This document shows, one piece after another, positions 8,497 to 17,043 of a stretch of DNA of 64,000 bases. The position numbers were made by a program, and so were the translations under genes. Numbering within the stretch: position 1 is the first letter of the stretch; the number at the start of each line of letters is the position of its first letter. Source of the stretch: Psychrobacillus sp044762655 (lineage in GTDB: Bacteria; Bacillota; Bacilli; Bacillales_A; Planococcaceae). The notes under the pieces were generated by a model, which saw nothing but the letters and a program-made list of their open reading frames with translations, was not told the DNA's origin and searched no databases. The DNA lies in the NCBI RefSeq assembly GCF_044762655.1, contig NZ_JBIWER010000004.1:186001-250000 (forward strand), written 5' to 3'.

Positions 8497-9294
8497 TTAT
8501 ACCTCCGAAAAATAACTTTCCTTACAAAATTTATGCGCATATAAAACAAAATCTCTACAAGCTTCGGCACGAAGAATTTCTGTATCAAACAGTGATTGTG
8601 GATGCCTCGACATACGTATTCTCCATCCTTCTTTCAATAATAGATGCCAACGTTCAGGCAAAGTCTTCAAGCCGTTTTCCAATGCTCTTTTCTTGGAAAT
8701 AATCTGCCTATTCTCTAAAGAGTAGAGAATCCTACAAATAGTTGTAGTGATGGATTCCACTATTTCATCCGAAACTGAAGTCCTTACTTCTTTCACTTTG
8801 CTGTACCAATATTCATTCATATTATATTTTAAAGTATTGAAGACATCTTCCCATTTAGTTGCAATATTTAGCTCTATAATTGGTGTTCCTTCTATTACAA
8901 TTCCGTACTCCTTTAATACCCACCAGGTTACATGATTAATATCCCAACGACCAATCTCTAAACACCCATCCGAGCAGTAAGGATAAGGAGCTAGAGTGTC
9001 ATTAGTTTTTCCTATATCTTCTTTTAATATATACATTCCATCTAACCTTGCTCCGCGGTTTTCATTAGTTAATTGAATATGAATATCCTTTAGAATTTCT
9101 ATTTCTTGTTTGTTAGCTGTTCGCTTCAATAAAACAATAAAGTCAATATCGCTCTTTTCCTGTTCAAAAGCCCCTAATGCAGTAGATCCATAAATATAGA
9201 CCCCTTCTATAAAATCCTTTGAGAAATATGTATTCAATAAATGCAAAAAAGCTTGCATCAATTGATCTACCTCCTGCGGTATGGATTGCTTCAT
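8497..9294 (-). CDS. aminoglycoside nucleotidyltransferase-like protein (ANT(9)/AadA fold, DUF4111)
   Basis: Protein of 265 residues. The polymerase-beta-type nucleotidyltransferase motif is intact: YIYGSTALGAFEQEKSDID supplies the GS and the DxD metal ligands. The C-terminal half matches the helical DUF4111 domain of AadA/Spc enzymes (WWVLKEYGIVIEGTPI, TICRILYSLENRQIISKKRAL). Members adenylylate spectinomycin or streptomycin, but many chromosomal homologues have no shown resistance role. Being first in an operon with GNAT and MazG suggests modification of small molecules. Whether it confers resistance cannot be read from sequence. Confidence 0.8.
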   Translation of the reverse strand: MKQSIPQEVDQLMQAFLHLLNTYFSKDFIEGVYIYGSTALGAFEQEKSDIDFIVLLKRTANKQEIEILKDIHIQLTNENRGARLDGMYILKEDIGKTNDTLAPYPYCSDGCLEIGRWDINHVTWWVLKEYGIVIEGTPIIELNIATKWEDVFNTLKYNMNEYWYSKVKEVRTSVSDEIVESITTTICRILYSLENRQIISKKRALENGLKTLPERWHLLLKEGWRIRMSRHPQSLFDTEILRAEACRDFVLYAHKFCKESYFSEV

Positions 9295-9353
9295 GATTCA
9301 CTCCCCTATATCTCTATATTCAAAACGTATCTTATGATATAAAAGAGCTTGCA

Positions 9354-10103
9354 CTACTGTACAAACTCTTCTTTTAATAAGGAGCAAATTGCCGCATCAC
9401 AAAAATGACCTTTTTCAAACGCTGATTTTCGCAAAGTACCTTCATGTACAAAGTCTGCTTTTTCTAATGTTTTTTGGGATGCTATATTTTCAGGATCAAA
9501 GAGTGCTTCAATTCGATTTAACTCCATTGTCTCGAAACCGTAACGCAAAATAGGTTGTAAAACCTCTGTCATTACACCTTGTCGCCAAAACTCTGGAGTC
9601 ACTTCAAAACCAACTTCCGCTTTAAAATGTTCCTTCTCCCAATTGTGATAACCACAGCTACCAATAATCTCATTATCTTCCTTCGTAGCAATTCCCCAAC
9701 GGAAACCCTCTTTCTTGTGATAGCGCCTTTGCCAATTTTTTATTAATACTTTTGCTTCCTTAATGTCCTTAAACGTATTCAAATCATAATACTTTGTGAC
9801 CTCGTCTTTTGAAAAATAATGAAATACTTCTTTTGCGTCACTAGTTTCAATCGGCCGCAAAAAAAATCGTTCTGTTTCCAATTTTGGAAATCTCTTTTTA
9901 TGATTATCATAAAGAAGTAAAACTACAAATTGAACAGTAGCTATTAACCCCGCTAAAATACTTAAAAAGATACTGACCCAAATATGGTTCGCAATTTCTC
10001 CATTTCCAATAGGCCCTACTCTCGGTTGATACATAGTATAGATTCCCCAGGCATTACCAGCTAGAATAGCGAGACCTCCCAATAATAATATCCACTTTCC
10101 CAT
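9354..10103 (-). CDS. membrane-anchored GNAT acetyltransferase (two TM helices + RimJ/RimL domain)
   Basis: A 249-residue fusion. Residues 1-66 hold two hydrophobic helices (KWILLLGGLAILAGNAWGIY and WVSIFLSILAGLIATVQFVV) ending in a basic stop-transfer DNHKKR. Residues 75-245 form a complete RimJ/RimL-type acetyltransferase: LETERFFLRPIETSDA, WGIATKEDNEIIGSCGYHN, VGFEVTPEFWRQGVMTEVL, NRIEALFDPENIASQKTLEK. The enzyme domain would face the cytoplasm at the membrane. GNATs of this class are normally soluble, so the anchor is unusual. ATG follows GGAGGTCGG. It appears monocistronic. Confidence 0.85.
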   Translation of the reverse strand: MGKWILLLGGLAILAGNAWGIYTMYQPRVGPIGNGEIANHIWVSIFLSILAGLIATVQFVVLLLYDNHKKRFPKLETERFFLRPIETSDAKEVFHYFSKDEVTKYYDLNTFKDIKEAKVLIKNWQRRYHKKEGFRWGIATKEDNEIIGSCGYHNWEKEHFKAEVGFEVTPEFWRQGVMTEVLQPILRYGFETMELNRIEALFDPENIASQKTLEKADFVHEGTLRKSAFEKGHFCDAAICSLLKEEFVQ

Positions 10104-10178
10104 TCACCGACCTCCGTAATAGATTCATTCGTTATTTACTACCGAAAATCCTTGTTGTAATGAGATGTGTTTTGTATT

Positions 10179-11378
10179 TTATATTTTCTTCTCCTCATTT
10201 AATTCCTCTATAAATGCTGAAATACTCATTTCACCCAAAACACCTACTTTATGTTTTCGAACAGAAACTGCATTATTTTCTTTTTCATGATCTCCTATAA
10301 TGAGCATATAAGGATGCTTTTGTATAGCTGCTTCACGGATTTTTAATCCAACTTTCTCTATCCGATTGTCTATCTCCACTCGATAACCCTTCTGCTCAAG
10401 TTGTTGTTTTACTTCCTCTGCATACTCGATATGTGCCTCGGAAATCGGCAGTACTTTAACTTGAACTGGAGATAACCACAGCGGAAAGCTACCTTGAAAA
10501 TGTTCTAAAAGAATCGCTATGAATCGTTCAATGGATCCGTAAATCGCACGGTGAATCATAATCGGTTGTCGTAGTTGATTGTCCTCGTCGATATATTTAC
10601 AGCCAAACTTCTCAGGCATTTGAAAGTCGAGCTGAACAGTGCCACATTGCCAGCTACGTCCTAGTGCATCTAATATATGAAAATCAATTTTCGGACCATA
10701 AAATGCTCCATCGCCCTCATTTACTTGGTATTCTACCTCCTTTTGCTGAAGAACTTTTTCAAGGGATTTCTCTGCTTGATTCCAAACTTCTACTGATCCC
10801 ATATAATTCTCTGGTCGAGTTGATAGCTCAACTTTATAGCTAAAGCCAAATTCTGAGTAAAATTCATCTACAAGGTCAAGCACCTTCGCTATCTCACTTT
10901 CAATCTGCTCCTCCAAAACAAATAGGTGAGCATCATCCTGAGTGAATGCTCGAACACGTAATAATCCATTCAATGAACCTGATAGTTCATGACGGTGAAC
11001 TAAACCAAGCTCCGCATATCGAATAGGTAGCTCCCTGTAGCTTCTTCGCTTACTATTAAAGATTAATACCGCGCCTGGACAATTCATTGGTTTAATCGCA
11101 TATTTTTGATCATCTACATCTGCAAAATACATATTTTCATGATAGTGATCCCAATGCCCTGATTTTTCCCAAAGCTCCTGCTTCATCATAATGGGAGTTT
11201 TAATCTCTTGATATCCTCCTCGTTGATGCTTTTCCCTCCACAAATTTTCAAGTTCATTCCGTAATACCATTCCTTTTGGGAAGTAAAACGGCATTCCTGG
11301 TGCTTCTTCCATCGACATAAACAGTTCCAATTGCTGCCCTAAATTTTGATGACTTACTCTTTCTTCTTTCACTGACAT
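10179..11378 (-). CDS. short threonyl-tRNA synthetase lacking TGS and editing domains
   Basis: Class II synthetase of 399 residues, against about 640 for a normal bacterial ThrRS. It starts directly at the catalytic core (HQNLGQQLELF, GMPFYFPKGMVLRNELE). Motif 2 (LRVRAFTQDDAH) and motif 3 (PIMIHRAIYGSIERFIAILLE) are present, as are the three zinc ligands Cys100, His151 and His276. The anticodon-binding domain (VQVKVLPISEAHIEYAEEV onward) is complete. The N-terminal TGS and the N2 editing domain that removes mischarged Ser are absent. It is likely a second ThrRS copy; a full-length thrS is expected elsewhere. Two tandem T-boxes precede it. Confidence 0.92.
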   Translation of the reverse strand: MSVKEERVSHQNLGQQLELFMSMEEAPGMPFYFPKGMVLRNELENLWREKHQRGGYQEIKTPIMMKQELWEKSGHWDHYHENMYFADVDDQKYAIKPMNCPGAVLIFNSKRRSYRELPIRYAELGLVHRHELSGSLNGLLRVRAFTQDDAHLFVLEEQIESEIAKVLDLVDEFYSEFGFSYKVELSTRPENYMGSVEVWNQAEKSLEKVLQQKEVEYQVNEGDGAFYGPKIDFHILDALGRSWQCGTVQLDFQMPEKFGCKYIDEDNQLRQPIMIHRAIYGSIERFIAILLEHFQGSFPLWLSPVQVKVLPISEAHIEYAEEVKQQLEQKGYRVEIDNRIEKVGLKIREAAIQKHPYMLIIGDHEKENNAVSVRKHKVGVLGEMSISAFIEELNEEKKI

Positions 11379-11413
11379 GTTAATTCCTCCATTTTAAACA
11401 TAAATTTTTCCTA

Positions 11414-11660
11414 ACAAAAAAAGACCACACCCATCCCGGTAAAGGGACGAGTGTGGTCGTGGTTCCACCCTAATTTGCAACACAAAAAGACTGTTGCGCT
11501 CAAATAAGATAACGGTTTCCCGATTATGGATAGTTACATAAATGTGTTCCCCATAATTACTCCAAGGTGGTAAATCATTTGTTTTTCTTTAGGGGCTTTC
11601 AGTCGGTGACCCCATTCTCTGATAAGAAAATACTAAATGATTCATGTCCTCTTCTTCGCT
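11414..11660 (-). promoter_or_regulatory. T-box riboswitch, proximal copy (Thr specifier)
   Basis: Read on the minus strand, the leader has a stem I with an AGAGAA bulge and a conserved GGTCACCGACTGAAAG apical region. The specifier is ACC (complement of 11579-11581) in the context TTT-ACC-ACC-TTGGAG. The T-box core AGGGTGGAACCAC is complementary to 11459-11471. A strong intrinsic terminator follows (ACCACACTCGTCCC / GGGATGGGTGTGGT and T-run, 11414-11459). Uncharged tRNA-Thr would stabilise the antiterminator and permit synthetase expression. Confidence 0.92.
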
Positions 11661-11671
11661 TGAATATTAAA

Positions 11672-11925
11672 ATACAAAAAGACCACACCCATCCCGGTAA
11701 AGGGACGAGTGTGGTCGTGGTTCCACCCTAATTTGCAACGTAAAAAAATCTGTTGCGCTCATACAAGATAACGGTTTCCCGATTATGGATAATTACATAA
11801 ATGCTTTCCCCATAATTGCTCCAAGGTGGTAAATCATTCGCTTTTCTTTAAGGGCTTTCAGTCGGTGACCCTATTCTCTGATAAGAAAGTTATAAATGAT
11901 CCATGTCCTTTTCTTCGCTTGTTAC
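11672..11925 (-). promoter_or_regulatory. T-box riboswitch, distal copy (Thr specifier)
   Basis: Near-identical duplicate of the proximal leader, offset by 258-259 bp. It has the same ACC specifier (complement of 11828-11830), T-box core (11717-11729) and terminator (11675-11718). Tandem T-boxes in series sharpen the response to Thr starvation; B. subtilis thrZ is the classic multi-T-box example. Confidence 0.92.
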
Positions 11926-11940
11926 TAATTGATTTTTCTT

Positions 11941-11969
11941 AGTATATGTAACAAAATTTAAATTGTCAA
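11941..11969 (-). promoter_or_regulatory. consensus sigma-A promoter for the ThrRS gene
   Basis: On the minus strand TTGACA (11969-11964), exactly 17 bp, then TATACT (11946-11941). This is the only strong promoter upstream of both T-boxes. It lies just beyond the stop of the CoA-disulfide reductase gene. Confidence 0.85.
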
Positions 11970-11979
11970 CATTACTTTT

Positions 11980-13317
11980 TTATTTTTTCGCAGTATTTCG
12001 TTTTGCCATTTGCTGTAACGGATCCCAAACACCATTATACGGAGGGGCATATGCGAGATCAAGATCCAATAACTCGGAAAAGGTCATGCGATGATAAAGT
12101 GCTGTTGCTAATACATCAATTCTTTTATCCACACCATTCCCTCCAATAATTTGTCCACCTAAAAGTAGTTGATCATCCTTACGGTAAATTAATTTCATAT
12201 GCATTGTTTCTTTACCAGGATAGTAACCTGCGATATCTGTCGCTTCCTGAACATGTATGTCATATGAAATACCAAGCTGCTCTGCTTCTTTCTCAGACAA
12301 GCCAGTTTTTCCGAGAGACAAATCAAAAAATTTCATGATGGATGTTCCTACGATCCCTTTAAATTCATTGTTTTGGCCAATCATATTTAATCCAGCCAAT
12401 CGCCCTTGTTTATTAGCAGTAGTTCCTAAAGGGATATAGTCATTTAGTTGTTTAATACGATGAAAATGAGTAGCACAATCTCCCGCCGCATAGATATTTT
12501 CCACATTCGTTTCTAAATGTTTATTTACTATAATTGCTCCATTCGAGTGCATTTGAATACCAGTTCCGTTCAAAAATGAAGTTGTTGGTTCTATTCCAGC
12601 AGCTACTAACACCAAATCAGTTTGATAGCTTCCCTTGTCCGTTATTACTTCGCTTACTCGAATGTCTCCTGTGAACGATTGAACTTCCTCATTTAATAAT
12701 ACTTCCACACCTTTAGCCTTTGCATGCTCCTCTATCAAACATGCTACGTCGTTATCGAATATACTTGCAAGCTGAGCTCCTCTTTGAATAATCCGTGCTT
12801 TTTTCCCTATACTCACAAAGTTTTCAGCCATTTCTAACCCGATATATCCTCCACCAACAATAGTTACTTGACGTACATTTGCTAAATCCGCAATAATCGC
12901 CTCTGTGTTTGGTATCGTTTTAATCGTATGAATCCCTAACAAATGACGACCATCCCAATTAGGAATAACGGATGTACCACCAGTTGCGATTAGTAAACGG
13001 TCATAATGAATGATGAATTTATCTCTCGTTTGTGTAATATTGCCTGAAACCGTTTTATGTATAGGATCCACATCAGTCACTTCATATCCTGTTTTGGCAT
13101 CTATGCCATATTTACTTCGGAACATTTCAACACTTCGAGCGATTAGATCTGTTGAAGAGGCTATCTGTTTTCCAACTACATAAGGTAAACCACACTGCCC
13201 ATAAGAATAAATATGCCCTTTTTCCAACGTTGTAACTTGAGCACCTGGTTGGTTTCGGACAATTTCCATTGCCGCACTCATTCCTGCTGCATCCCCACCG
13301 ATTATTACGTAGTGCAT
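11980..13317 (-). CDS. cdr: CoA-disulfide reductase / pyridine nucleotide-disulfide oxidoreductase
   Basis: FAD- and NAD(P)H-binding enzyme of 445 residues with a single redox cysteine, Cys42 in SYGQCGLPYVVG. This is the signature of CoA-disulfide reductase and NADH oxidase relatives. FAD motifs are IIGGDAAGMSAAME at the N-terminus and ENIYAAGDCATHFHRI later; the NAD motif is VTIVGGGYIGLEMAENF. CoADR keeps coenzyme A reduced and replaces the glutathione system in many Bacillales. ATG 13317 follows GAGGAGTGGG; the GTG at 13326 lies inside that site. No rhodanese domain is fused. I see no terminator before the ThrRS promoter. Confidence 0.9.
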   Translation of the reverse strand: MHYVIIGGDAAGMSAAMEIVRNQPGAQVTTLEKGHIYSYGQCGLPYVVGKQIASSTDLIARSVEMFRSKYGIDAKTGYEVTDVDPIHKTVSGNITQTRDKFIIHYDRLLIATGGTSVIPNWDGRHLLGIHTIKTIPNTEAIIADLANVRQVTIVGGGYIGLEMAENFVSIGKKARIIQRGAQLASIFDNDVACLIEEHAKAKGVEVLLNEEVQSFTGDIRVSEVITDKGSYQTDLVLVAAGIEPTTSFLNGTGIQMHSNGAIIVNKHLETNVENIYAAGDCATHFHRIKQLNDYIPLGTTANKQGRLAGLNMIGQNNEFKGIVGTSIMKFFDLSLGKTGLSEKEAEQLGISYDIHVQEATDIAGYYPGKETMHMKLIYRKDDQLLLGGQIIGGNGVDKRIDVLATALYHRMTFSELLDLDLAYAPPYNGVWDPLQQMAKRNTAKK

Positions 13318-13411
13318 GAAACCCACTCCTCTGTTTCTCTTCTATTCATCTCATTCTATATCGTTTGCGTATTCTCCTCCTAGTATTCGTTAATCCTATC
13401 GTTTATTATAC

Positions 13412-13446
13412 AAAAATGGACATGCCCAAATAGTTGGACATGCCCA
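13412..13446 (-). terminator. terminator of katE formed from a repeated near-palindrome
   Basis: Two direct copies of GGACATGCCC separated by AAATAGTT. Because the decamer is nearly self-complementary, the two copies can pair with two G-U pairs. On the minus strand a TTTTTG run follows. Confidence 0.6.
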
Positions 13447-13455
13447 TCTCCCGGT

Positions 13456-15492
13456 TTAAACTGCTCGGTTCCAAAAACGATGTGTAGCAATGGCTTTCAA
13501 GAAACTATCTACAAAGCTCTTGCCAGTTTCTTTGGAGAGAACGCCAGCTTGACCAGTGAAGTGAAGATTATCGACTAGTTGCTCACCGTTAAATGTAGCA
13601 CCAATCGGTTTGAAATGCGCATAAGCTTCCTTAATGAAATAAGATGCCTTTTTTTCAAACATAGCCGTTTTGCCTTGAGAGCTTGCTACGTAAACTGCAT
13701 CAAACAATACAGAATCAGCAGTTAGGAAAGTATGGTCTACCGGTAGCAGTGTTCCATCTGCTCCCGTGACTGATCCATGATGATCACTCACTATTTCTGG
13801 CATTGTCCCACCAGCTTTTAAGTCTGCTAGAATCTCAGCTAAGTTCTCGTCAAACCCTTCTCCCACTAGGACGGCAATCTTTCGCGTTTGTGGTGTCATA
13901 ATCGTATTCAGCTGACTCAGTGCTGGTGAAGACTTTGTACTAGTAGAAGTACTTACACCTTGCACTACCAGCCCTAAATTTTCCGCGACCTTACTTGCTA
14001 AATCCAAATCTACATGCGAAAACATCTCTAGTACTTGTTGACGTACCGTCAATTCTTTACATTTACCAAGTTCAAAACTAAATGCATTAATAATATGTTC
14101 TTTCTCTGGATCACTCATGCTATTCCAAAATAACGTTGCTTGTGAGAAATGGTCTTTAAAGCTCTCACTTCGAGCTCGTACTTTACGAGCATCTATCTTC
14201 TCCTGATAATGTGCATACCCACCTTCAGCTTCACTAACAGGTGTGGGTGTATTTCCAGCGAGTGAGTTTTTATGATAACTTACTCTTCCTACATTAATAG
14301 TTTGTCTGCCAAATCCATCTCGTTGGTTGTTATGGAAAGGGCAAACTGGTCTGTTTATCGGTAGTTCATGAAAATTAGGTCCACCAAGACGGATTAATTG
14401 GGTATCTGTATAAGAGAACAATCGTCCTTGCAGTAGTGGGTCATTGGAAAAATCAATTCCTGGGACAACACTTCCTGGATGGAAAGCGACTTGCTCCGTT
14501 TCGGCAAATACATTATCTACGTTACGATTTAATGTCATTTTGCCCAAAATTTTTATTGGTATTTCTTCTTCTGGCCATAGTTTAGTAGGATCTAAAATAT
14601 CAAAATCAAATTTAAATTCATCTTCTTCCGCAATTAGTTGGACTCCAAATTCATACTCTGGATAATCGCCATTTTCAATCGCCTCATATAGGTCACGACG
14701 ATGGAAGTCTGGATCTTTCCCATTTAGCTTTTGTGCTTCATCCCATACAACCGAATGGGTACCAAGTAACGGTTTCCAATGAAATTTTACAAAATGGGAC
14801 TTACCTGCCTCGTTAATGAAACGGTATGTATTTACACCAAACCCTTCCATCATACGGAAGCTACGTGGAATCGCACGGTCCGACATAGCCCACATCACCA
14901 TATGCGCCGTCTCCTGATTATTGGCAACAAAATCCCAAAACGTATCATGTGCAGTAGCTGCTTGTGGAATTTCATTGTGTGGCTCTGGTTTTAAAGCATG
15001 TATTAAGTCTGGGAATTTAATAGCATCTTGAATGAAAAAGACTGGAATATTGTTTCCTACTAAATCATAATTCCCTTCTTCCGTATAAAACTTCGTTGCA
15101 AATCCTCGAGCATCCCGTGCTAATTCACCAGATCCCCGGGATCCTGCCACAGTAGAAAATCTTACAAAAACTGGGGTCTTCGTGCCAGGTGTTTGTAAGA
15201 ATTTCGCTTTTGTAAATTCACTCGCTGATTCATATAACTCAAACTCTCCATGAGCCGCATATCCTCTAGCATGTACTACTCGTTCTGGTATACGTTCATG
15301 GTCAAAATGCGTCATCTTTTCGCGGAAATGGAAATCTTCTATCAAAGTAGGACCTCGTTCTCCTGCTTTTAGAGAAAACTCATCCTCGGATACTTTTAAT
15401 CCTTGATTTGTCGTCATTGCTTGTCCTTGATCGTCCACACGGAATTCTGCTAATTGTTCATCTTTGCTGTTTCCAGTTACTTTCTTGTCCAA
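13456..15492 (-). CDS. katE: large-subunit catalase (HPII / KatE type)
   Basis: Monofunctional haem catalase of 678 residues, converting hydrogen peroxide to water and oxygen. The catalytic His74 is in RVVHARGYAAHG, the FVRFSTVAGSRGSGE region and distal Asn region (YDLVGNNIPVFFIQD) follow, and the proximal haem-ligand Tyr is in GRLFSYTDTQ. Residues about 540-678 form the extra C-terminal flavodoxin/GATase-like domain (RKIAVLVGEGFDE) that distinguishes the large HPII class from 480-residue catalases. The start is TTG 15492 behind GGAGGAG. In B. subtilis KatE is a sigma-B general-stress protein; I did not identify its promoter here. Confidence 0.95.
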   Translation of the reverse strand: MDKKVTGNSKDEQLAEFRVDDQGQAMTTNQGLKVSEDEFSLKAGERGPTLIEDFHFREKMTHFDHERIPERVVHARGYAAHGEFELYESASEFTKAKFLQTPGTKTPVFVRFSTVAGSRGSGELARDARGFATKFYTEEGNYDLVGNNIPVFFIQDAIKFPDLIHALKPEPHNEIPQAATAHDTFWDFVANNQETAHMVMWAMSDRAIPRSFRMMEGFGVNTYRFINEAGKSHFVKFHWKPLLGTHSVVWDEAQKLNGKDPDFHRRDLYEAIENGDYPEYEFGVQLIAEEDEFKFDFDILDPTKLWPEEEIPIKILGKMTLNRNVDNVFAETEQVAFHPGSVVPGIDFSNDPLLQGRLFSYTDTQLIRLGGPNFHELPINRPVCPFHNNQRDGFGRQTINVGRVSYHKNSLAGNTPTPVSEAEGGYAHYQEKIDARKVRARSESFKDHFSQATLFWNSMSDPEKEHIINAFSFELGKCKELTVRQQVLEMFSHVDLDLASKVAENLGLVVQGVSTSTSTKSSPALSQLNTIMTPQTRKIAVLVGEGFDENLAEILADLKAGGTMPEIVSDHHGSVTGADGTLLPVDHTFLTADSVLFDAVYVASSQGKTAMFEKKASYFIKEAYAHFKPIGATFNGEQLVDNLHFTGQAGVLSKETGKSFVDSFLKAIATHRFWNRAV

Positions 15493-15605
15493 ACAAACTC
15501 CTCCTCTATTTATCTCTTCACTATTATAGATACCCAGAATGACTTTCCAAAAACCTTAAATTTAAAACTATCATTTAATTCCGATTGAAATAATATGAAT
15601 TACTA

Positions 15606-15637
15606 TTGACTTCATCCTGATGAAGTAGTACGATAAT
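15606..15637 (+). promoter_or_regulatory. promoter with embedded palindromic operator upstream of the SAM-I leader
   Basis: TTGACT (15606-15611) followed at 17 bp by TACGAT, or at 20 bp by GATAAT. A perfect 8-bp-arm palindrome, ACTTCATC-CT-GATGAAGT (15609-15626), fills the spacer and touches the -35 box. A repressor bound there would block RNA polymerase, giving a second control besides the riboswitch. Half of the motif recurs at 15644-15649 (CTTCAT). Confidence 0.6.
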
Positions 15638-15653
15638 TTTAACAACTTCATAC

Positions 15654-15800
15654 TACTTATTAAGAGAAGCGAAGGGACTGGTCCGATGATGCTTCAGCAA
15701 CCGCCCCCACTAGGGTATGGTGCTACTTCCAGCAAGAAATTGAGAGATAAGTACATAATACTTCTAATCGCTCTTTTCGTTTTGTGAAGAGCTTTTTATT
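15654..15800 (+). promoter_or_regulatory. SAM-I (S-box) riboswitch
   Basis: P1 pairs TACTTAT (15654-15660) with ATAAGTA (15747-15753). The conserved core follows the S-box pattern: AAGGGACTGGTCCGATGAT, then CAGCAACCGC, then GGTGCTACTTCCAGCA and TGAGAGATAAG. The expression platform is a GCTCTT / AAGAGC hairpin with T-run at 15770-15800. High S-adenosylmethionine should stop transcription before the downstream operon, tying it to methionine or sulfur supply. Confidence 0.93.
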
Positions 15801-15856
15801 TTTTTATAATACCGACTTAACAAATTGGATTAATTAATACAAGGAGACGATAAATT

Positions 15857-17029
15857 TTGAGTAATTTATACATTAAAACAGAAAAGCAGCGACAATGGAT
15901 AAATCGTTTATACGAATTAGAACATAAATTTAAGAGTAAGTCCGCGGAAATTGACGAACAATCTATTTTCCCGCATGAAAACGTGGAGGATTTGATAAAG
16001 CTTGGTTATGCAAGTCTTACTCTACCTGAATCATATGGCGGCAATGGCTTTTCGGTTTACGATATGGTTCTTCTACAAGAAACACTTGCCAGCTTTGATG
16101 CAAATACGGCCCTGTCTGTGGGCTGGAGCTTAGGGGTAATTGGTGAGCTATACGAAAACAAACTTTGGACGAAAGAAAAATTAGAATTTTTCGCAGTAGA
16201 AGTATTAAATGGTGCTCTCATCAATCGTTCTGTCAGTGAAGCTCAGACTGGAAGCCCAACGCGTGGAGGTAGACCTGGCACGACTGCTATTAAGAATGGA
16301 GATACATGGGTTTTAAATGGACGGAAAATATTTACTACCGCTTCCCCTGTGCTATCTTACTTTTTAACTTCTGCTTGGATTGAAGAAAAAGAAAGAATTG
16401 GTTTCTTCCTTATTCCACGTGATACAGAAGGTCTTACTATTGAAGAAACGTGGGATGTAGTATCGATGCGTGGAACAAGTAGTAATGACTTAGTACTAAA
16501 TAACGTAGTTGTACATGAATCGTATTTGGTAGAGCTCCCAGAATTCGCTAGTGGTGGGAAGATCAATGGTTGGCTACTACATATACCAGCAACCTATCTC
16601 GGAATTGCACAGGCTGCTAGAGATTACGCAGTCCATTTTGCTAATACCCATTCACCGAATAGCCTGAATGGACCTATTGCTCAGTTGCCTAACGTTCAGC
16701 AGCTCATCGGAGAAATAGAATTAGAGCTTACGAAGGCTAGATTAGTCATTTACGGAGTTGCTTCTGCCTATGACAATGAGTCTACTAAAGAACTATTATC
16801 CAACGAAGTAAGCGTAGCGAAGCATATCGTTACTAATTCAGCAATTACTATTGTCGATAAAGCCATGCGTTTAGTTGGTGCCAAAAGCTTGCAGCGAACA
16901 AATCCACTACAACGTTACTACCGAGATGTTCGTGCAGGACTCCATAATCCTCCTATGGATGATATGACAATTAAAAAACTAGCACTTTCTGCGTTAGAAG
17001 AAGATAAAAATAAAAAATTAGAGAAATGA
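15857..17029 (+). CDS. acyl-CoA dehydrogenase-like flavoprotein (YdbM/SfnC-like), sulfur-related
   Basis: Protein of 390 residues with the acyl-CoA dehydrogenase fold: an N-terminal helical domain with LTLPESYGGNGFSVYDM, the middle beta domain (NRSVSEAQTGSPTRGG and GRKIFTTASPVLSYF), and a C-terminal helical domain ending YYRDVRAGLHNPPMDD. The usual catalytic glutamate region is not recognisable, as in the DszC/SfnC monooxygenase branch that uses reduced FMN on sulfur compounds. B. subtilis YdbM, a CymR-regulated member, is the closest I recall. The SAM-I leader and the ABC importer behind it support a sulfur-salvage role over fatty-acid oxidation (inference). The TTG start has AAGGAG ten bases upstream. 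Confidence 0.8.
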   Translation: MSNLYIKTEKQRQWINRLYELEHKFKSKSAEIDEQSIFPHENVEDLIKLGYASLTLPESYGGNGFSVYDMVLLQETLASFDANTALSVGWSLGVIGELYENKLWTKEKLEFFAVEVLNGALINRSVSEAQTGSPTRGGRPGTTAIKNGDTWVLNGRKIFTTASPVLSYFLTSAWIEEKERIGFFLIPRDTEGLTIEETWDVVSMRGTSSNDLVLNNVVVHESYLVELPEFASGGKINGWLLHIPATYLGIAQAARDYAVHFANTHSPNSLNGPIAQLPNVQQLIGEIELELTKARLVIYGVASAYDNESTKELLSNEVSVAKHIVTNSAITIVDKAMRLVGAKSLQRTNPLQRYYRDVRAGLHNPPMDDMTIKKLALSALEEDKNKKLEK

Positions 17030-17043
17030 TAAGGAGAATGAAT

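Noticed and set aside
7672..9294. Nucleotidyltransferase-GNAT-MazG operon as a toxin-antitoxin or phage-defence module
   Set aside because: The nucleotidyltransferase is of the two-domain AadA/DUF4111 type, not a minimal MNT; no HEPN partner is present; GNAT and MazG are ordinary housekeeping-type enzymes.
11414..11925. Long direct repeats that could be read as a CRISPR or satellite array
   Set aside because: There are only two units of about 250 bp, each a complete T-box leader with specifier, antiterminator and terminator ahead of a tRNA synthetase gene.
14444..14994. Plus-strand frames within katE
   Set aside because: They are shadows opposite a highly conserved catalase.
15857..17029. 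Beta-oxidation acyl-CoA dehydrogenase role
   Set aside because: No other fatty-acid oxidation genes, and the SAM-I riboswitch and sulfur-amino-acid-type importer argue for sulfur metabolism.
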